A DNA stretch of 64,000 nt from Rhynchopus sp. YZ270_cl-10. Its lineage: Eukaryota > Euglenozoa > Diplonemea > Diplonemida > Diplonemidae. Below, in pieces: positions 41,253 through 51,200 of this stretch. A program made the translations under genes and the position numbers. The notes under the pieces were generated by a model. The model made no database searches. It was not told the origin of the DNA and saw only the letters and a list, made by a program, of their open reading frames with translations. The stretch covers positions 372,001-436,000 of the forward strand of contig OZ037894.1 in the NCBI GenBank assembly GCA_964035575.1. The letters are read 5' to 3'. Within the stretch, counting starts at the first letter, position 1, and the number at the start of each line of letters is the position of its first letter.

Positions 41253-41948
41253 CAGGGGATTATATAGTGGGGTAAAACTCGGTCAGCCTGACCGAGTTTA
41301 CAGCAAGCCTTAACTAAAACTCGGTCAGGCCAAATAAAAAAAAAAAAAAATGATAAATCTTGGGGGAAAAAATCGGTTTTCTTTGGTACCTCACACGAGC
41401 CTCTGAGAGTGACCAGAAATGGCCTCATGAACAAAGTGACCCCGTCACAGCCAGAACGCGACTCGATTGGCCAAACGCCGAAGGAAAACGAAGCATGCAG
41501 CACGACGAAAATAAAAAAGTAGCGTACCGTGCGCCTGCGGCGCAAGCTTGCAGCCACCCTTCTGCGCATTTTTTTGAAATGTTGCGTACCGTGGCTTCGC
41601 CAGAAACTTTTGTTTCAGCAAAATATGGAAGTAAAATTTACGGAAACTGACGATAATTACCAACGACATTTATGTCAACATTTTTTAGAAATGTTGCGTA
41701 CCGTGGCTTCGCTTGGGTGCCATGACCGCCGTTTCTTTTGTGAATGTACTGAGGTTACTGATAATTCGTGTACCACGTGTGCCTGGCACAAATATAAATG
41801 AAGTGCCGAACTCCGAGGAATTCTCACATTCCGCCGGAGGCCCCCAACTTGAGCTAAGGTGGGGACCCGGGCGCGCGAAGCGCGCCCGGGCTCGACCGAG
41901 TTTTGACCGAGTTTCAGCGAAAACCCCCGAAACCTATATAATGCCCTG
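41253..41948 (+). mobile_element. Nonautonomous hAT-like element with 8-bp target duplication
   Basis: Left end CAGGGGATTATATAG; right end, read inward, CAGGGCATTATATAG. Identical octamers GTATAGCT flank it (41245-41252 and 41949-41956). Subterminal ACTCGGTCA / TGACCGAGT repeats occur at both ends. Positions 41424-41620 match 9370-9600 of the element at 8803-9928. GAAATGTTGCGTACCGTGGC occurs twice inside (41577 and 41690). A perfect 11-bp GC hairpin with a GAA loop lies at 41866-41890. No transposase ORF. Confidence 0.9.
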
Positions 41949-41956
41949 GTATAGCT

Positions 41957-42433
41957 GCCCCCCAAAAAAAGTGAATGAACGAATATAAAAAAAATGACTA
42001 TACTTTGGAATCTCACCCCTTTCTCCCTGGCGTCATCCTCAAAAAGTACTAGAGATTTTTCCCGTAAAAATCTCTGAGTCAAATCCATTCGTTGCATTTC
42101 ACTCCTTCCACACCAACGGTATTTGCCTCCATCACCCTGTTTCTACACACTGCGTGTATGGAAAGAAAAAAATATAGTATAGTGGATCACACTCTAGGGT
42201 GTCTACGCTGATACAACCAAGTTTTCAAAAAAATAAATACAGACAATTTACACATTCCCCCTACTCTAGCAAAACATCACCTTTTAGTTAGGTGACGAAG
42301 CACTCACGGCTTTTGGTTCTTCTTTCCCGCAACTTTTCTCTTTTCCCCCCCTCTTTTCCGGGTAACCAAGCACAGAGGCTTAGGCATTGTACTTGACAAC
42401 TTTCATTTATCCCCCCCACCCCACCCCAACCCC
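41957..42433 (+). other. Spacer with repeat C and hairpins
   Basis: Perfect 10-bp hairpin AGAGATTTTT-CCCGT-AAAAATCTCT at 42051-42075; repeat C at 42175-42233; and two degenerate CTAAGC-type elements at 42291-42345 (GAAGC ACTCACG GCTTT) and 42362-42392 (CCAAGC ACAGAG GCTTAGG). Confidence 0.6.
42175..42233 (+). repeat. Dispersed repeat C, copy
   Basis: TATAGTGGATCACACTCTAG, GGTGTCTACGCTGATACAAC, CAAGTTTTCAA. Followed by CAATTTACACATTCCCCCTA, possibly a decayed repeat B, the same order as at 19210-19340. Confidence 0.78.
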
Positions 42434-44044
42434 ATGGCCTCAGCGAAGCCCACTGCTGCATCCCTCCTGGACAATGCAGCAGAGGTCTTGAAGGAGGCGC
42501 TACTGCAGCGGTCCACACGGCGTGATAACATAGCATGCTTGCGGCAGGCAGTGCGGGTGGCAGAGGAGGCGTTGCACAGTGCATTGGACCACGGACGACC
42601 TGCGACACGTGACGGTGCTTCGCATGCAAAGGACCGTTCACCGCATAGCAACGCAAATGGGGGCGCGTTGTCCAAAGCCCGCGCAGTCTACCAACAACCA
42701 AAACGCTCCCGGTCGTCACAACGCAAGGCCGTGAAGGAAGCCCCCATCGCACCCAGAGTCACCTCCGTGTCGCAGCTGCTTGACACCGTGCAGGGTACTG
42801 TGGCGACCCTTGCTGCGGTGGATGCGTTGCTTCTGAAAGCGGGGACAACCCTTGAGGCATGCGAATCCTTCAAAGAACACAGCATAAAAGACGCGAAGAA
42901 CCTCTTCGCGCACATTGTTGACGTGGTTTCGGGGTTGATCAGAGAGGTGGATGGGGCTGCGAAATGCTTTTTGGAGGGCTTACAGAAAGACATGACTCTT
43001 GTCTTGGGGACACAAGGTAAGCTAGCACACATCACCCACGAGGTGGCACACTTGGGGAAAATGGCGGAGCTGTTCTGCTGCCCAGAGCAGCGCCCCGACA
43101 TCTTAGAGACAGACCTGATAGGGGGTATATGCACAGCATCAGAACTCTCTGTAGTCAAACGCTGCGTCAACCTTGCCCCCTCTTTGTCCAACGCGGTGCT
43201 CCTCGATATCGTGTTATTGACCGTTCGTGGCGCACCACGAACCCCAGAGGCCTGCTCTCTGGTCGCAAAGTTTGTTTCCTCTGCCGCAACGAAACCTCAT
43301 TGTCGCAACAACCCTGGCATTCTCTCCCCCATCCAATCTGTTCTCAAAGAATTATCCACCCACCGCGTTAAAGTACATTACGAAGGAGAAATCCGTCTCA
43401 CAACGCTTTGCTCCGAAGCAGAATTTTGTGATGTACGTTCCACTGTACAAGACTTCCTAGCGTTACCACCCTCCAAACAGATCGCATTGCGTTACCATGA
43501 TGCAGTGGGCGACGTGATCACAATAAAAACCACGGAAGAATGGAGGTACTGTTGGGCAGCATTTTTGCAGAGAGAAGGGGGGGATCCGCATTTGAGTGTT
43601 TATGTGACGAATGTGATAAATACCCCAAATGTTTTAATGGCAAAACCTAAGCGGAGATCTCCTATTGCGGGGCCGATAGCAGCAGCAGCAGCAGCAGACC
43701 CTACGCCAACACTACAACCAACACCAACCCCAATGGCTGCGGCAGAGAACATGAATAGGTGGCTCGAAAATGCCGATCCTTTGATGTCACTTCGTAGCGT
43801 TGCGTCTGAGGCAACAGTGTTCCTTCCCCGCGAGGATGCGCCCAGCGCCGGCGCAGCAGGGTGTGGTGGCATGCAAAACGGCGGCTTCGGACGACGCCGC
43901 CGCTCCTCCAGCGGGGGGAACAACAAACCAGGGGGGAAAATCCAACAGCGGCCCTCCCCAGGGGTAAAGCCGCTTCTTGGAGGAGGCTTCGAAGGGAGCA
44001 GACCACTGGTGATGAAGGGGAGTGGGTTGGATGGGAGGAGATAA
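42434..44044 (+). CDS. PB1-domain protein
   Basis: 536 residues, no intron. Residues 1-100 have a short helical region and basic Ser-rich linker. Residues ~110-290 are helical (SQLLDTVQGTVATLAAVDAL; FAHIVDVVSGLIREVDGAAK). A PB1 domain fits residues ~310-395: HRVKVHYEGEIRLTTL with the early Lys, FCDVRSTVQDFLALPPSKQI, and an OPCA-like acidic turn in YHDAVGDVITIKTTEEWRYC. The C-terminal 130 residues are Pro/Ala/Gly-rich with basic patches, probably disordered. PB1 domains assemble head-to-tail through the Lys and OPCA faces in signalling or autophagy scaffolds. The partner here is unknown. Confidence 0.75.
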   Translation: MASAKPTAASLLDNAAEVLKEALLQRSTRRDNIACLRQAVRVAEEALHSALDHGRPATRDGASHAKDRSPHSNANGGALSKARAVYQQPKRSRSSQRKAVKEAPIAPRVTSVSQLLDTVQGTVATLAAVDALLLKAGTTLEACESFKEHSIKDAKNLFAHIVDVVSGLIREVDGAAKCFLEGLQKDMTLVLGTQGKLAHITHEVAHLGKMAELFCCPEQRPDILETDLIGGICTASELSVVKRCVNLAPSLSNAVLLDIVLLTVRGAPRTPEACSLVAKFVSSAATKPHCRNNPGILSPIQSVLKELSTHRVKVHYEGEIRLTTLCSEAEFCDVRSTVQDFLALPPSKQIALRYHDAVGDVITIKTTEEWRYCWAAFLQREGGDPHLSVYVTNVINTPNVLMAKPKRRSPIAGPIAAAAAADPTPTLQPTPTPMAAAENMNRWLENADPLMSLRSVASEATVFLPREDAPSAGAAGCGGMQNGGFGRRRRSSSGGNNKPGGKIQQRPSPGVKPLLGGGFEGSRPLVMKGSGLDGRR

Positions 44045-44545
44045 AAGGGAGAAAAGGATGTTTTGTGTAGGTTTTTCCATCTCGACCAACTTTTTTCTGA
44101 CTTCCTTGTTTTTTTAATGTTGGGGGAGAGAGAGAGAGGGGGTGGGGGGTGGTTATTTTTTCTTTTGCGCCTTAATTTTTTGCTTTTCCTCGGTGCCTTC
44201 GAGGTTTTCAAAAATCTGTTCATTTTTTTCATTTTTTGAGTAATTTGACAACGGAATTGCCACCGTCTAGATGGTCAGCACGCGGCCGTCGCCCTTACCT
44301 AATCACGGTGTTGCGGTTACTACTATTCTTATTTTTTTTGTTCACCTCATGAAATGGAGGAGGAAAATAGAAACAAAGCATTTTGAACACACTTTTGCGG
44401 TTCTGGGGGGACGAATCCGCGCTGCAGAGCCACTCCTCACCAAACAGGTTGAGGTGTTGTGCGTTTCACCACAAGCTCTCTTCCATGGGTTTTATCGTGT
44501 GATGAGTGTTACGTTTCTATTTTTTTTATATTCTAGCGCTGACTA

Positions 44546-44651
44546 CAGTCCCGACCGATATTACGGATGGCTAATATTACGGCTGGTCGAAATTATGGAT
44601 GGATTTTAGGTTCGGCCAGAATTTCGAAGGTCCGTAATTCGGGTGGGACTG
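44546..44651 (+). mobile_element. 106-bp mariner-type MITE
   Basis: Left end CAGTCCCGACCGATATTACG; right end, read inward, CAGTCCCACCCGAATTACGG; TA on both sides (44544-44545, 44652-44653). The interior also folds, with repeated ATTACGG/ATTATGG blocks. Confidence 0.85.
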
Positions 44652-44677
44652 TATGCCATGAGAGGCAGAGAGGCTTA

Positions 44678-44796
44678 CAGTAAGACAACAAACATCGGTG
44701 GGGTAAAAACACCGGAGGGGTAAAAACTAAGGTGGATTTTGGGATTTCAAAGCTCTAAGGAGGGTTTTTACCCCACCTATGTTTGTTGTCTTACTG
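44678..44796 (+). mobile_element. 119-bp mariner-type MITE
   Basis: Nearly perfect ~32-bp inverted ends: CAGTAAGACAACAAACAT then GGTGGGGTAAAAAC, matched from the right end. TA duplications at 44676-44677 and 44797-44798. Long perfect arms imply a recent insertion. Confidence 0.9.
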
Positions 44797-45080
44797 TATA
44801 TTCCTAACTAACTTCTCTCTCTTCTCTCTTCTCTGTTCCTCTGGATGGAGTAGCCTATGAAAGCACTGTTGTTCTGCCATGTGTCACATTCATCTTTTTT
44901 GGTTGCTTCCGCATCGAATATGGGAATGTTTTATGATGACAGAGCAAAAAAAAAAACACCACCACCACCACCCAGCACACCTCCTAGCACTCAAACACGA
45001 TGTACATCCCCCCCCTCCTTTTTTTTTGTAAACCACTCCCATGCGCATCACTCCGGGGTTCGATAACCCGCGGAGTGTCA

Positions 45081-45126
45081 GTGCCTGCTTCCCAGAGGCG
45101 TTTGCACTGTCAACTTCACTTTTTTA
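45081..45126 (+). repeat. Class-3 hairpin motif
   Basis: GTGCCTGCTTCCCAGAGGCG then TTTGCACTGTCAACTTCACT. GCCT pairs with AGGC. Confidence 0.75.
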
Positions 45127-45262
45127 AAGATGTAAACCAACCTCTACCATTGCATATCTTGGTATTTTTTGTTGTCATTGTCATTATTTAAACCCTCCCC
45201 CCTCCATCCATCTTCAGAACACACAAACTACCGGGGGGGATTTTTTTTTTGTCCTTCCCAAA

Positions 45263-47668
45263 ATGCCTCCGAAAAGCGGACAACGTGTTAAAAGACGTGC
45301 TGTGAAGCTGCAGCAGGATAGTGCACAGAAACGGCGCCGGGTAGGGGATGAGGGTGGCAATGTGGGGAGCATTTCTGCGTTGCTGAAGGAGGCGGCCTCC
45401 ACCTCCACCACCACCACCCCACCCGAACTCCTCCCCTGCAGTGGCGAAGAAGGACTATATGCAGAATACAAAGGCACCCGCCCTGCCCCCCTCATCAACG
45501 TCGACGCTGTTATCAAAGCCTGCGAATCCTCTGTCGGCGAAGAAGACCCTGGAGCAGGCCTCGAGACAAGCACCATCCACGGCTCCTCCCTTCACAGAAA
45601 CATCGTACAGCGTGCCCTAACTCCGCCTCCCTCCTCCTCCTCCTCCCCCCCCTCCTCCTCCCCACCCCAAAACGCAGCCGCGATGGACGACGTATCATCT
45701 GATGAAGGTACCAGCGATGGGTCGGAAGAGGAGGAGGAGGGTGAAGGTGAGGAGGATGAAGAAGATGTACCCAAAAGGGCTGGGTTTGATTCTGACTCGG
45801 AATCGGAGTCGGTAAAGGGTGCGGTGTTGCCTGGAGTAGGGTCAGGAGGGGCAGCGCAACACCTTCTCTGTGGCCTGCCTTCCTCACGGTTTTATTTACC
45901 ACCGGACCCTTCGAGACAGCCGAATATGGTGTTGGTTTCAATTCTTGAAGGAGAAGAGTTTTTCCCTAAGGGCATTAATCTGCGTGTCTGTCCAATTAAA
46001 GGCGCGGTTCAGATTCATGGTGGCGCGGTAGGTCAAGGCACCTGGGCGACGTTGTGGGGTGCAGAAGGTGACCATCATACAGTCAGCTTTTCTTTGTCTT
46101 CTGCGCGGGAAGGGTTTTCCGTTGCTCCGGCGAGCCCGCTGTTGCAGCAGGCGCCGGCGTTGGAGGAATACCGGTGGGCAGTGAGGCGGGCAGATGACAT
46201 TGTAGCGACGTTTACCAAAGAGGGGCGGGTCGGGGCGTGTCTGTTGGTGGTGGCTGCAAACCGGAGTGCGCTGCTGGAGTACATCCATTCGTCGCATCCG
46301 TTGTCGCGGCCTCAGGTTTTGGGGCCGATTTTGAGTCGTTTAAAACATTGTGACGCAGAACCATTGCAGCCGGTCCATCTTCCACAACTGCCAGATAGCA
46401 TTACGGAGAGTCAAAAGGCGGATGGGATTGAGGAGAATATTAGGATTGCTGTGGTGGGCGCGCAGCATACCGGGAAGAGCACGCTGTGCAAATACATCAG
46501 CAATGTGTTGACGCAGGAGACCCAGGTGGTCTATCTGGACACAGATCTGGGGCAACCGGAGTTTACCACACCGGGCGCTGTGTCGTTGATTGTTCTCTCG
46601 TCTGCGGTGCTTGGGCCAAGCTATACGCACATCGGAGAAGCAAGGTACCGCATCGCAAAAAGCGTTTTCCTCGGCGCCACCTCCTGCCAAAGCGTGCCCT
46701 TTGAGTACTGCAGAGCTGTGTCGCAGCTGTTATCCTATTATTCGACGCACTTCAAACACCTGCCTCTGGTGGTCAATACACATGGTTGGGTCTCAGGGTT
46801 GGGTCTCCGCTGTTTGTCGGAAGTATTGCAGCGTGTTGCTCCTAATGTTGTGTGTAATACTGGTGGGGTTGGCCGTAAGATTGCTGCAGATGGTGGTGCG
46901 GCGGATACACAGGAGGCGCGTGTTCACGCATTGCTTCAGACGGATGCGGGGGTGAGCAATGCATTCCTTTCTTATTATGAGTCCTGCAGGGATGGGGGTG
47001 GGGCAGATGAAACGCAGCTGTGTGGTGCCTTCTGCTTCAACCCGCCGCGTTGCACCGTAGAGCTCTTTTCCAAGCCGCCCAGCACTCCGACAGCAAAAGG
47101 GTGGTGGGCACGCCAGGCGTCGCTCACTGTTGCGATCTGCGGGGCAAGCTTCAACACCTACTGCAGAGCCTTGGATACGTATGGGAGTGAGGCGGGCCAC
47201 GCCATGATTCGGTCCTTCTTTGCCGCATCGCATCCTTACCTGCTCCCACTGAACAAAATCTGTGTGTATCTTCGTACCGTAGAATGGGAAGGGGAAGGCA
47301 GCAGACCTGGGGCCTGTCCGGTCAGTGCAGTGGCGATTATGTTGGAGCGGTCGGTGGTGGCGTTGTATCATGACGAAGCGATTGTGCGGGAAGGTGGTGA
47401 AGGTGGTGGTATCTGCATTGACAAGGAAGGTCCATCTGAGGATGCAGAGCTGCTCGCGTATGGGTTGGTCCCGACGGTGGCTGGGGAGAGCATTTATTTG
47501 TTGACAAGCGCGGACCCGGTCCTCCTCTCGCGTGCGAACCTCCTAGTAGGGGCCCTCCCGGCACCCCAGTCATGGTTTTCCTTCAAAGGGGCGGACTCCA
47601 CAGCACGTGGCAGAGTGGCATTGACGGAGAGGCAAGGGGCAGAGGAAAAGCGGATGAGGGTGATTTAG
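45263..47668 (+). CDS. GRC3: GRC3/NOL9-type polynucleotide 5'-hydroxyl kinase
   Basis: 801 residues, no intron. Basic N terminus (MPPKSGQRVKRRAVKLQQDS) that could be a nucleolar signal, then an acidic Ser/Glu region to ~190. A beta-rich N-domain precedes the P-loop kinase domain. Walker A GAQHTGKS is at 399-406, followed by STLCKYISNVL, the family motif YLDTDLGQPEFTTPGAVSL and, downstream, LVVNTHGWVSGLGL. These motifs are shared by Clp1 and Grc3/NOL9. Total length and the long acidic N terminus favour Grc3/NOL9, which phosphorylates the 5' end produced by ITS2 cleavage during large-subunit rRNA maturation. A Clp1-type tRNA/mRNA kinase is the alternative. Confidence 0.85.
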   Translation: MPPKSGQRVKRRAVKLQQDSAQKRRRVGDEGGNVGSISALLKEAASTSTTTTPPELLPCSGEEGLYAEYKGTRPAPLINVDAVIKACESSVGEEDPGAGLETSTIHGSSLHRNIVQRALTPPPSSSSSPPSSSPPQNAAAMDDVSSDEGTSDGSEEEEEGEGEEDEEDVPKRAGFDSDSESESVKGAVLPGVGSGGAAQHLLCGLPSSRFYLPPDPSRQPNMVLVSILEGEEFFPKGINLRVCPIKGAVQIHGGAVGQGTWATLWGAEGDHHTVSFSLSSAREGFSVAPASPLLQQAPALEEYRWAVRRADDIVATFTKEGRVGACLLVVAANRSALLEYIHSSHPLSRPQVLGPILSRLKHCDAEPLQPVHLPQLPDSITESQKADGIEENIRIAVVGAQHTGKSTLCKYISNVLTQETQVVYLDTDLGQPEFTTPGAVSLIVLSSAVLGPSYTHIGEARYRIAKSVFLGATSCQSVPFEYCRAVSQLLSYYSTHFKHLPLVVNTHGWVSGLGLRCLSEVLQRVAPNVVCNTGGVGRKIAADGGAADTQEARVHALLQTDAGVSNAFLSYYESCRDGGGADETQLCGAFCFNPPRCTVELFSKPPSTPTAKGWWARQASLTVAICGASFNTYCRALDTYGSEAGHAMIRSFFAASHPYLLPLNKICVYLRTVEWEGEGSRPGACPVSAVAIMLERSVVALYHDEAIVREGGEGGGICIDKEGPSEDAELLAYGLVPTVAGESIYLLTSADPVLLSRANLLVGALPAPQSWFSFKGADSTARGRVALTERQGAEEKRMRVI

Positions 47669-48289
47669 GGGAATAAAAAGGGGGAGAAGAGAGGATGGGT
47701 TTATGTGTTTTTTTGTCGTGTGCAACCCATCCTAATTGAAAAAGATACCGTCTAATGAGAACTGATTGTGGTTTAAGATAACCCAGATTGTATTTGGGTG
47801 CACTGTCACAACAGGGCTTTGTATGTCAAAGTCAACCTTTATTGTTGCTCGCTTAAAGGGTGTTGTTTTTTTGTGCTAGGTAGGTACAAAAAAAATAAAG
47901 TAAAAAAGGAGAAGAGAAAGTGAGAAGGGGGAGGTTTTCAGAGAGGTACAGTAGGTCTTTCAAGTTTTATAGGCGTTTTGCACTTTCACCTTCTCTTCTG
48001 AATTGAAAGTATAAGAATCCGAGAAGGTTATTTTTTTGGGGGGTATTGGAGTAGGGAAAAAGGGGCAAGGACGAACCATATCAAGTTTCTTTGTGTTTTT
48101 TTTTTTGATCACCTAAGCAAAAAAAGGGGTGTGTCCACGATATTGCATTGAACCTATTCCTTCTTTTTCTCGCACTCCTCCCTCCCTCCTTCTCCACCAC
48201 CCACCCCTTTCAGGTTACCCCCGCACATCACATTCCTTTTGACGGGGTGTTTTTTTAAATGTTAGGTCTTTAGCTCAGCAACAAGTTTG
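47669..48289 (+). other. Spacer before first CUB-like gene
   Basis: A class-3 fragment at 47969-47999 (AGGCGTTTTGCACTTTCACC). From ~48190 the sequence aligns with 57955 onward (CCACCC...TTTCAG, CACATCACATTCCTTTTGAC), the left edge of the duplicated segment. Candidate acceptors CCCCTTTCAG (48213) and TTAG (48276). Confidence 0.55.
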
Positions 48290-51200
48290 ATGTTGGCTTT
48301 GTTTGTTGCGAGTGTCGCGGCCGGTTTGAATGCCGCATGTACAGGGGCGTACACGACGACGGTGCTGGATGATGGGGGTACTGTCACGTTCCCTGCGTTA
48401 CCTGCAACTGAGTATCCCTCTAACGCAAGATTTTGTTGGCAACTGAGGTGTCTTGCTGCACCGGGGAGCTTCGTGCACATGAGCTACACAAGCTTTGAGG
48501 TTGAGAACAGTGCGCTCTGTTTCGAGATGGGTAGCTGCGCAGGTGGGTGCCCTGGATGCAACTGCGACAGTCTGCGTGTGTACGACGACGGCGGTGGTGA
48601 CAGTGCTGCCATCTGTGGTGCGGCACCTCCCTCCTACCAGGTGGCCAGTGCAGGCGACGTAACACTTCTCTTCAGATCTGACAACCTGAAGCACTTTGCA
48701 GGGTTCTCCATGACCTGGTCCTGTGAGCCCGCAGTAGCCCCAACACCTCTGTACTCGCCGGCAACGTGTGTTCATCAAGTGTCAGATACAGCTGCAGGGA
48801 AAACTCAAGACTATACCATCGCAGTGGACACAACATTGCTGACCTGGAAGCAGGGGCTCAACCTGTGTTACGGCTTTGTGTGTGACACAGGAAACCCAGA
48901 GCTGGCCTTCACCACCACAGATGTGTGCCTCCTCAGTACGCTGCAGGTTATGCAGGAAAGTGGTGCTGTGACCGATCTCTGTGCCAGCGGTACGCCCTCC
49001 CTCACGCCAATTACGTTTGCCAGCACTAAGTTCACCCTAGTGTTCACGACAGAGAAGACGTTTGCGCAGAACGGGTTTGCGGTGAACGTAAAGTGTATTG
49101 GGACGACGCCAGCACCGCCAACACCTGCACCGTTAACGACAGCGCCTCTGACGTCAGCACCATTAACCTCTGCACCATTTACCACAGCACCTCTAACAAC
49201 ATCACCACTGACTACAGCACCGACAACAGCACCACTTACGACTGCACCGTTTACAACTGCTCCGTTGACGTCAGCACCTCTCACATCAGCACCACTGACA
49301 ACATCACCGTTAACGACAGCGCCTCTGACGTCAGCACCATTAACCTCTGCACCATTTACCACAGCACCTCAAACAACATCACCACTAACATCAGCACCTC
49401 TGACTACAGCACCACGTACGTCAGCACCACCAACTCCGTCACCACGTACACCTGCACCGCCGACTCCAGCGCCGCTGACGTCAGCACCACTGACAACATC
49501 ACCGTTAACCTCTGCACCCTTAACGACAGCGCCGCTGACGTCAGCACCATTAAGCTCTGCACCAACACCAGCACCTCTAACAACATCGCCACTGACTCCA
49601 GCGCCGCTGACGTCAGCACCATTAACAACAGCACCGCTTACGACTGCACCGTTTACAACTGCTCCGTTGACGTCAGCACCTCTCACATTAGCACCACTGA
49701 CAACATCACCACTAACATCAGCACCTCTGACACCTGCACCACGTACGTCAGCACCACTAACACCAGCACCACTAACTCCGTCACCACCTACACCTGCACC
49801 GCCGACTCCAGTGCCGTTAACAACGGCTCCGTTGACGTCAGCACCACTTACCACAGCACCGTTAACAACATCACCACTGACTCCAGCACCCTTAACGACA
49901 GCGCCGCTGACGTCAGCACCGTCGACAGATGCGCCGATCACCTCCGCACCACCGACGGCAGCACCCACGCTGCCACCGACACTGTCCCCCACATCGCCGC
50001 CGACGTTCGCTCCCACGACGGCACCGCTCAACGCCACTGCCCCGACGCCCACCGTGCCGACAGCAAAGGTCACACAGGTGCAGGCAGTCGGTGGGGGCGT
50101 TGTTGCAGGCACTGTAGCCGTCGCTGCCGTTGCAACAAGCCTGGGCGGCACGTTTGCACGTGGAGGCGGCAGGATCAGCAGAAGCCTTGTCCTCCTGCAG
50201 CTCCTGGACTGCCCCAAGACAGGCACAGAGGAGCTTGAATTCACACAGAACCCTACCTTCATGGTCATAGGTGGGGGCGACTATGCGCAGTCCCGCGGTG
50301 CGATCGTGGGCAACCTGCTTCTCTTAGTCGGCGTTCTTGCCATCTTCTTTGTTGCTGCGATGATGTTGTCTTCTGCGGACGGGCTGCTTGGTGCTTTGTC
50401 ACGCACGCCTATTCCGCTTCTTCTTCTCTTTATTGAGTTCTTTTGGATTACTTTTGTGCAGAGTGCGTTTTCGTTGTTTCTCTACGACGACGACGGACGG
50501 CTGTGGGGTATTCTCACGCTGCTGCTGTGCCTGGCCTTCTTGCTGGTTCTCTTACTGCAGACACGCTCTGCGTCACGATGCTGCGAGGTCGTCCCCACCG
50601 CACGGAGGAACATCTTCTACAACTTCGTCACCCCTCGTGGAGAGTGGGCGCAGAGCCCAACCGGCTTTGTGATGTCCCCTGCGCGGGTGGCGTGCCTGTC
50701 TGCAGTCTTCGATGGGTTTCATTCTCAACACGCAGGGTACTTTGTTGTTCAGTTGATCTGCATGGCTGTGTTGGGAGGTCTAGCTGGATGGCGCCCAACT
50801 ACAGTGCTAACCTGTGCCGGGCGTGCCGGGATGACGATGGGTGTTCCATGTATCTGGGCAGGTATGCTTCTGAAAGACCGTCCGTTCTTACGCCCCATCG
50901 AAACCTTGACGGAAATTGTGATTGCTGGTCTCGAGTTCAGTTTTGCGGTCACCGCTTTCATTTCCGCTGCAACCGAACGAGAGGATCTTTTCGAAATCGC
51001 ATCCTCCCTCGCTGTGGCTATGGTTTGGGTCTGCATGGTGAAGATGTGTATTGACATTTTGACTGTGTTGTATAGTATGAGGATTTCGAAGGAACAGCAT
51101 GGGTGCTATTTTGGAAAGCCGAGGCATGAATGCAAGGCGGGGTGTGCAAAGTGCCAGCACCTCCGAAATGAATATCACGAAGTGTCGTTTAATTTGCCCC

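Larger units (their letters stand above)
44045..45262 (+). other. Intergenic spacer with two MITEs
   Basis: Two TA-flanked elements 26 bp apart (44546-44651 and 44678-44796), a short-loop hairpin ATGTG-T-CACAT at 44879-44889 followed by TCATCTTTTTTGG, and a class-3 motif at 45081-45126 preceded by GGGGTTCGATAACCCG. CATCTTCAG near 45219 is a candidate acceptor. Confidence 0.6.

Noticed and set aside
49369-50268. Long minus-strand frame of [16 protein letters not shown] repeats opposite the CUB-like gene
   Set aside because: It is the antisense shadow of the Thr/Pro linker codons; no start context, domain or independent support. The same happens at 58605-59726.
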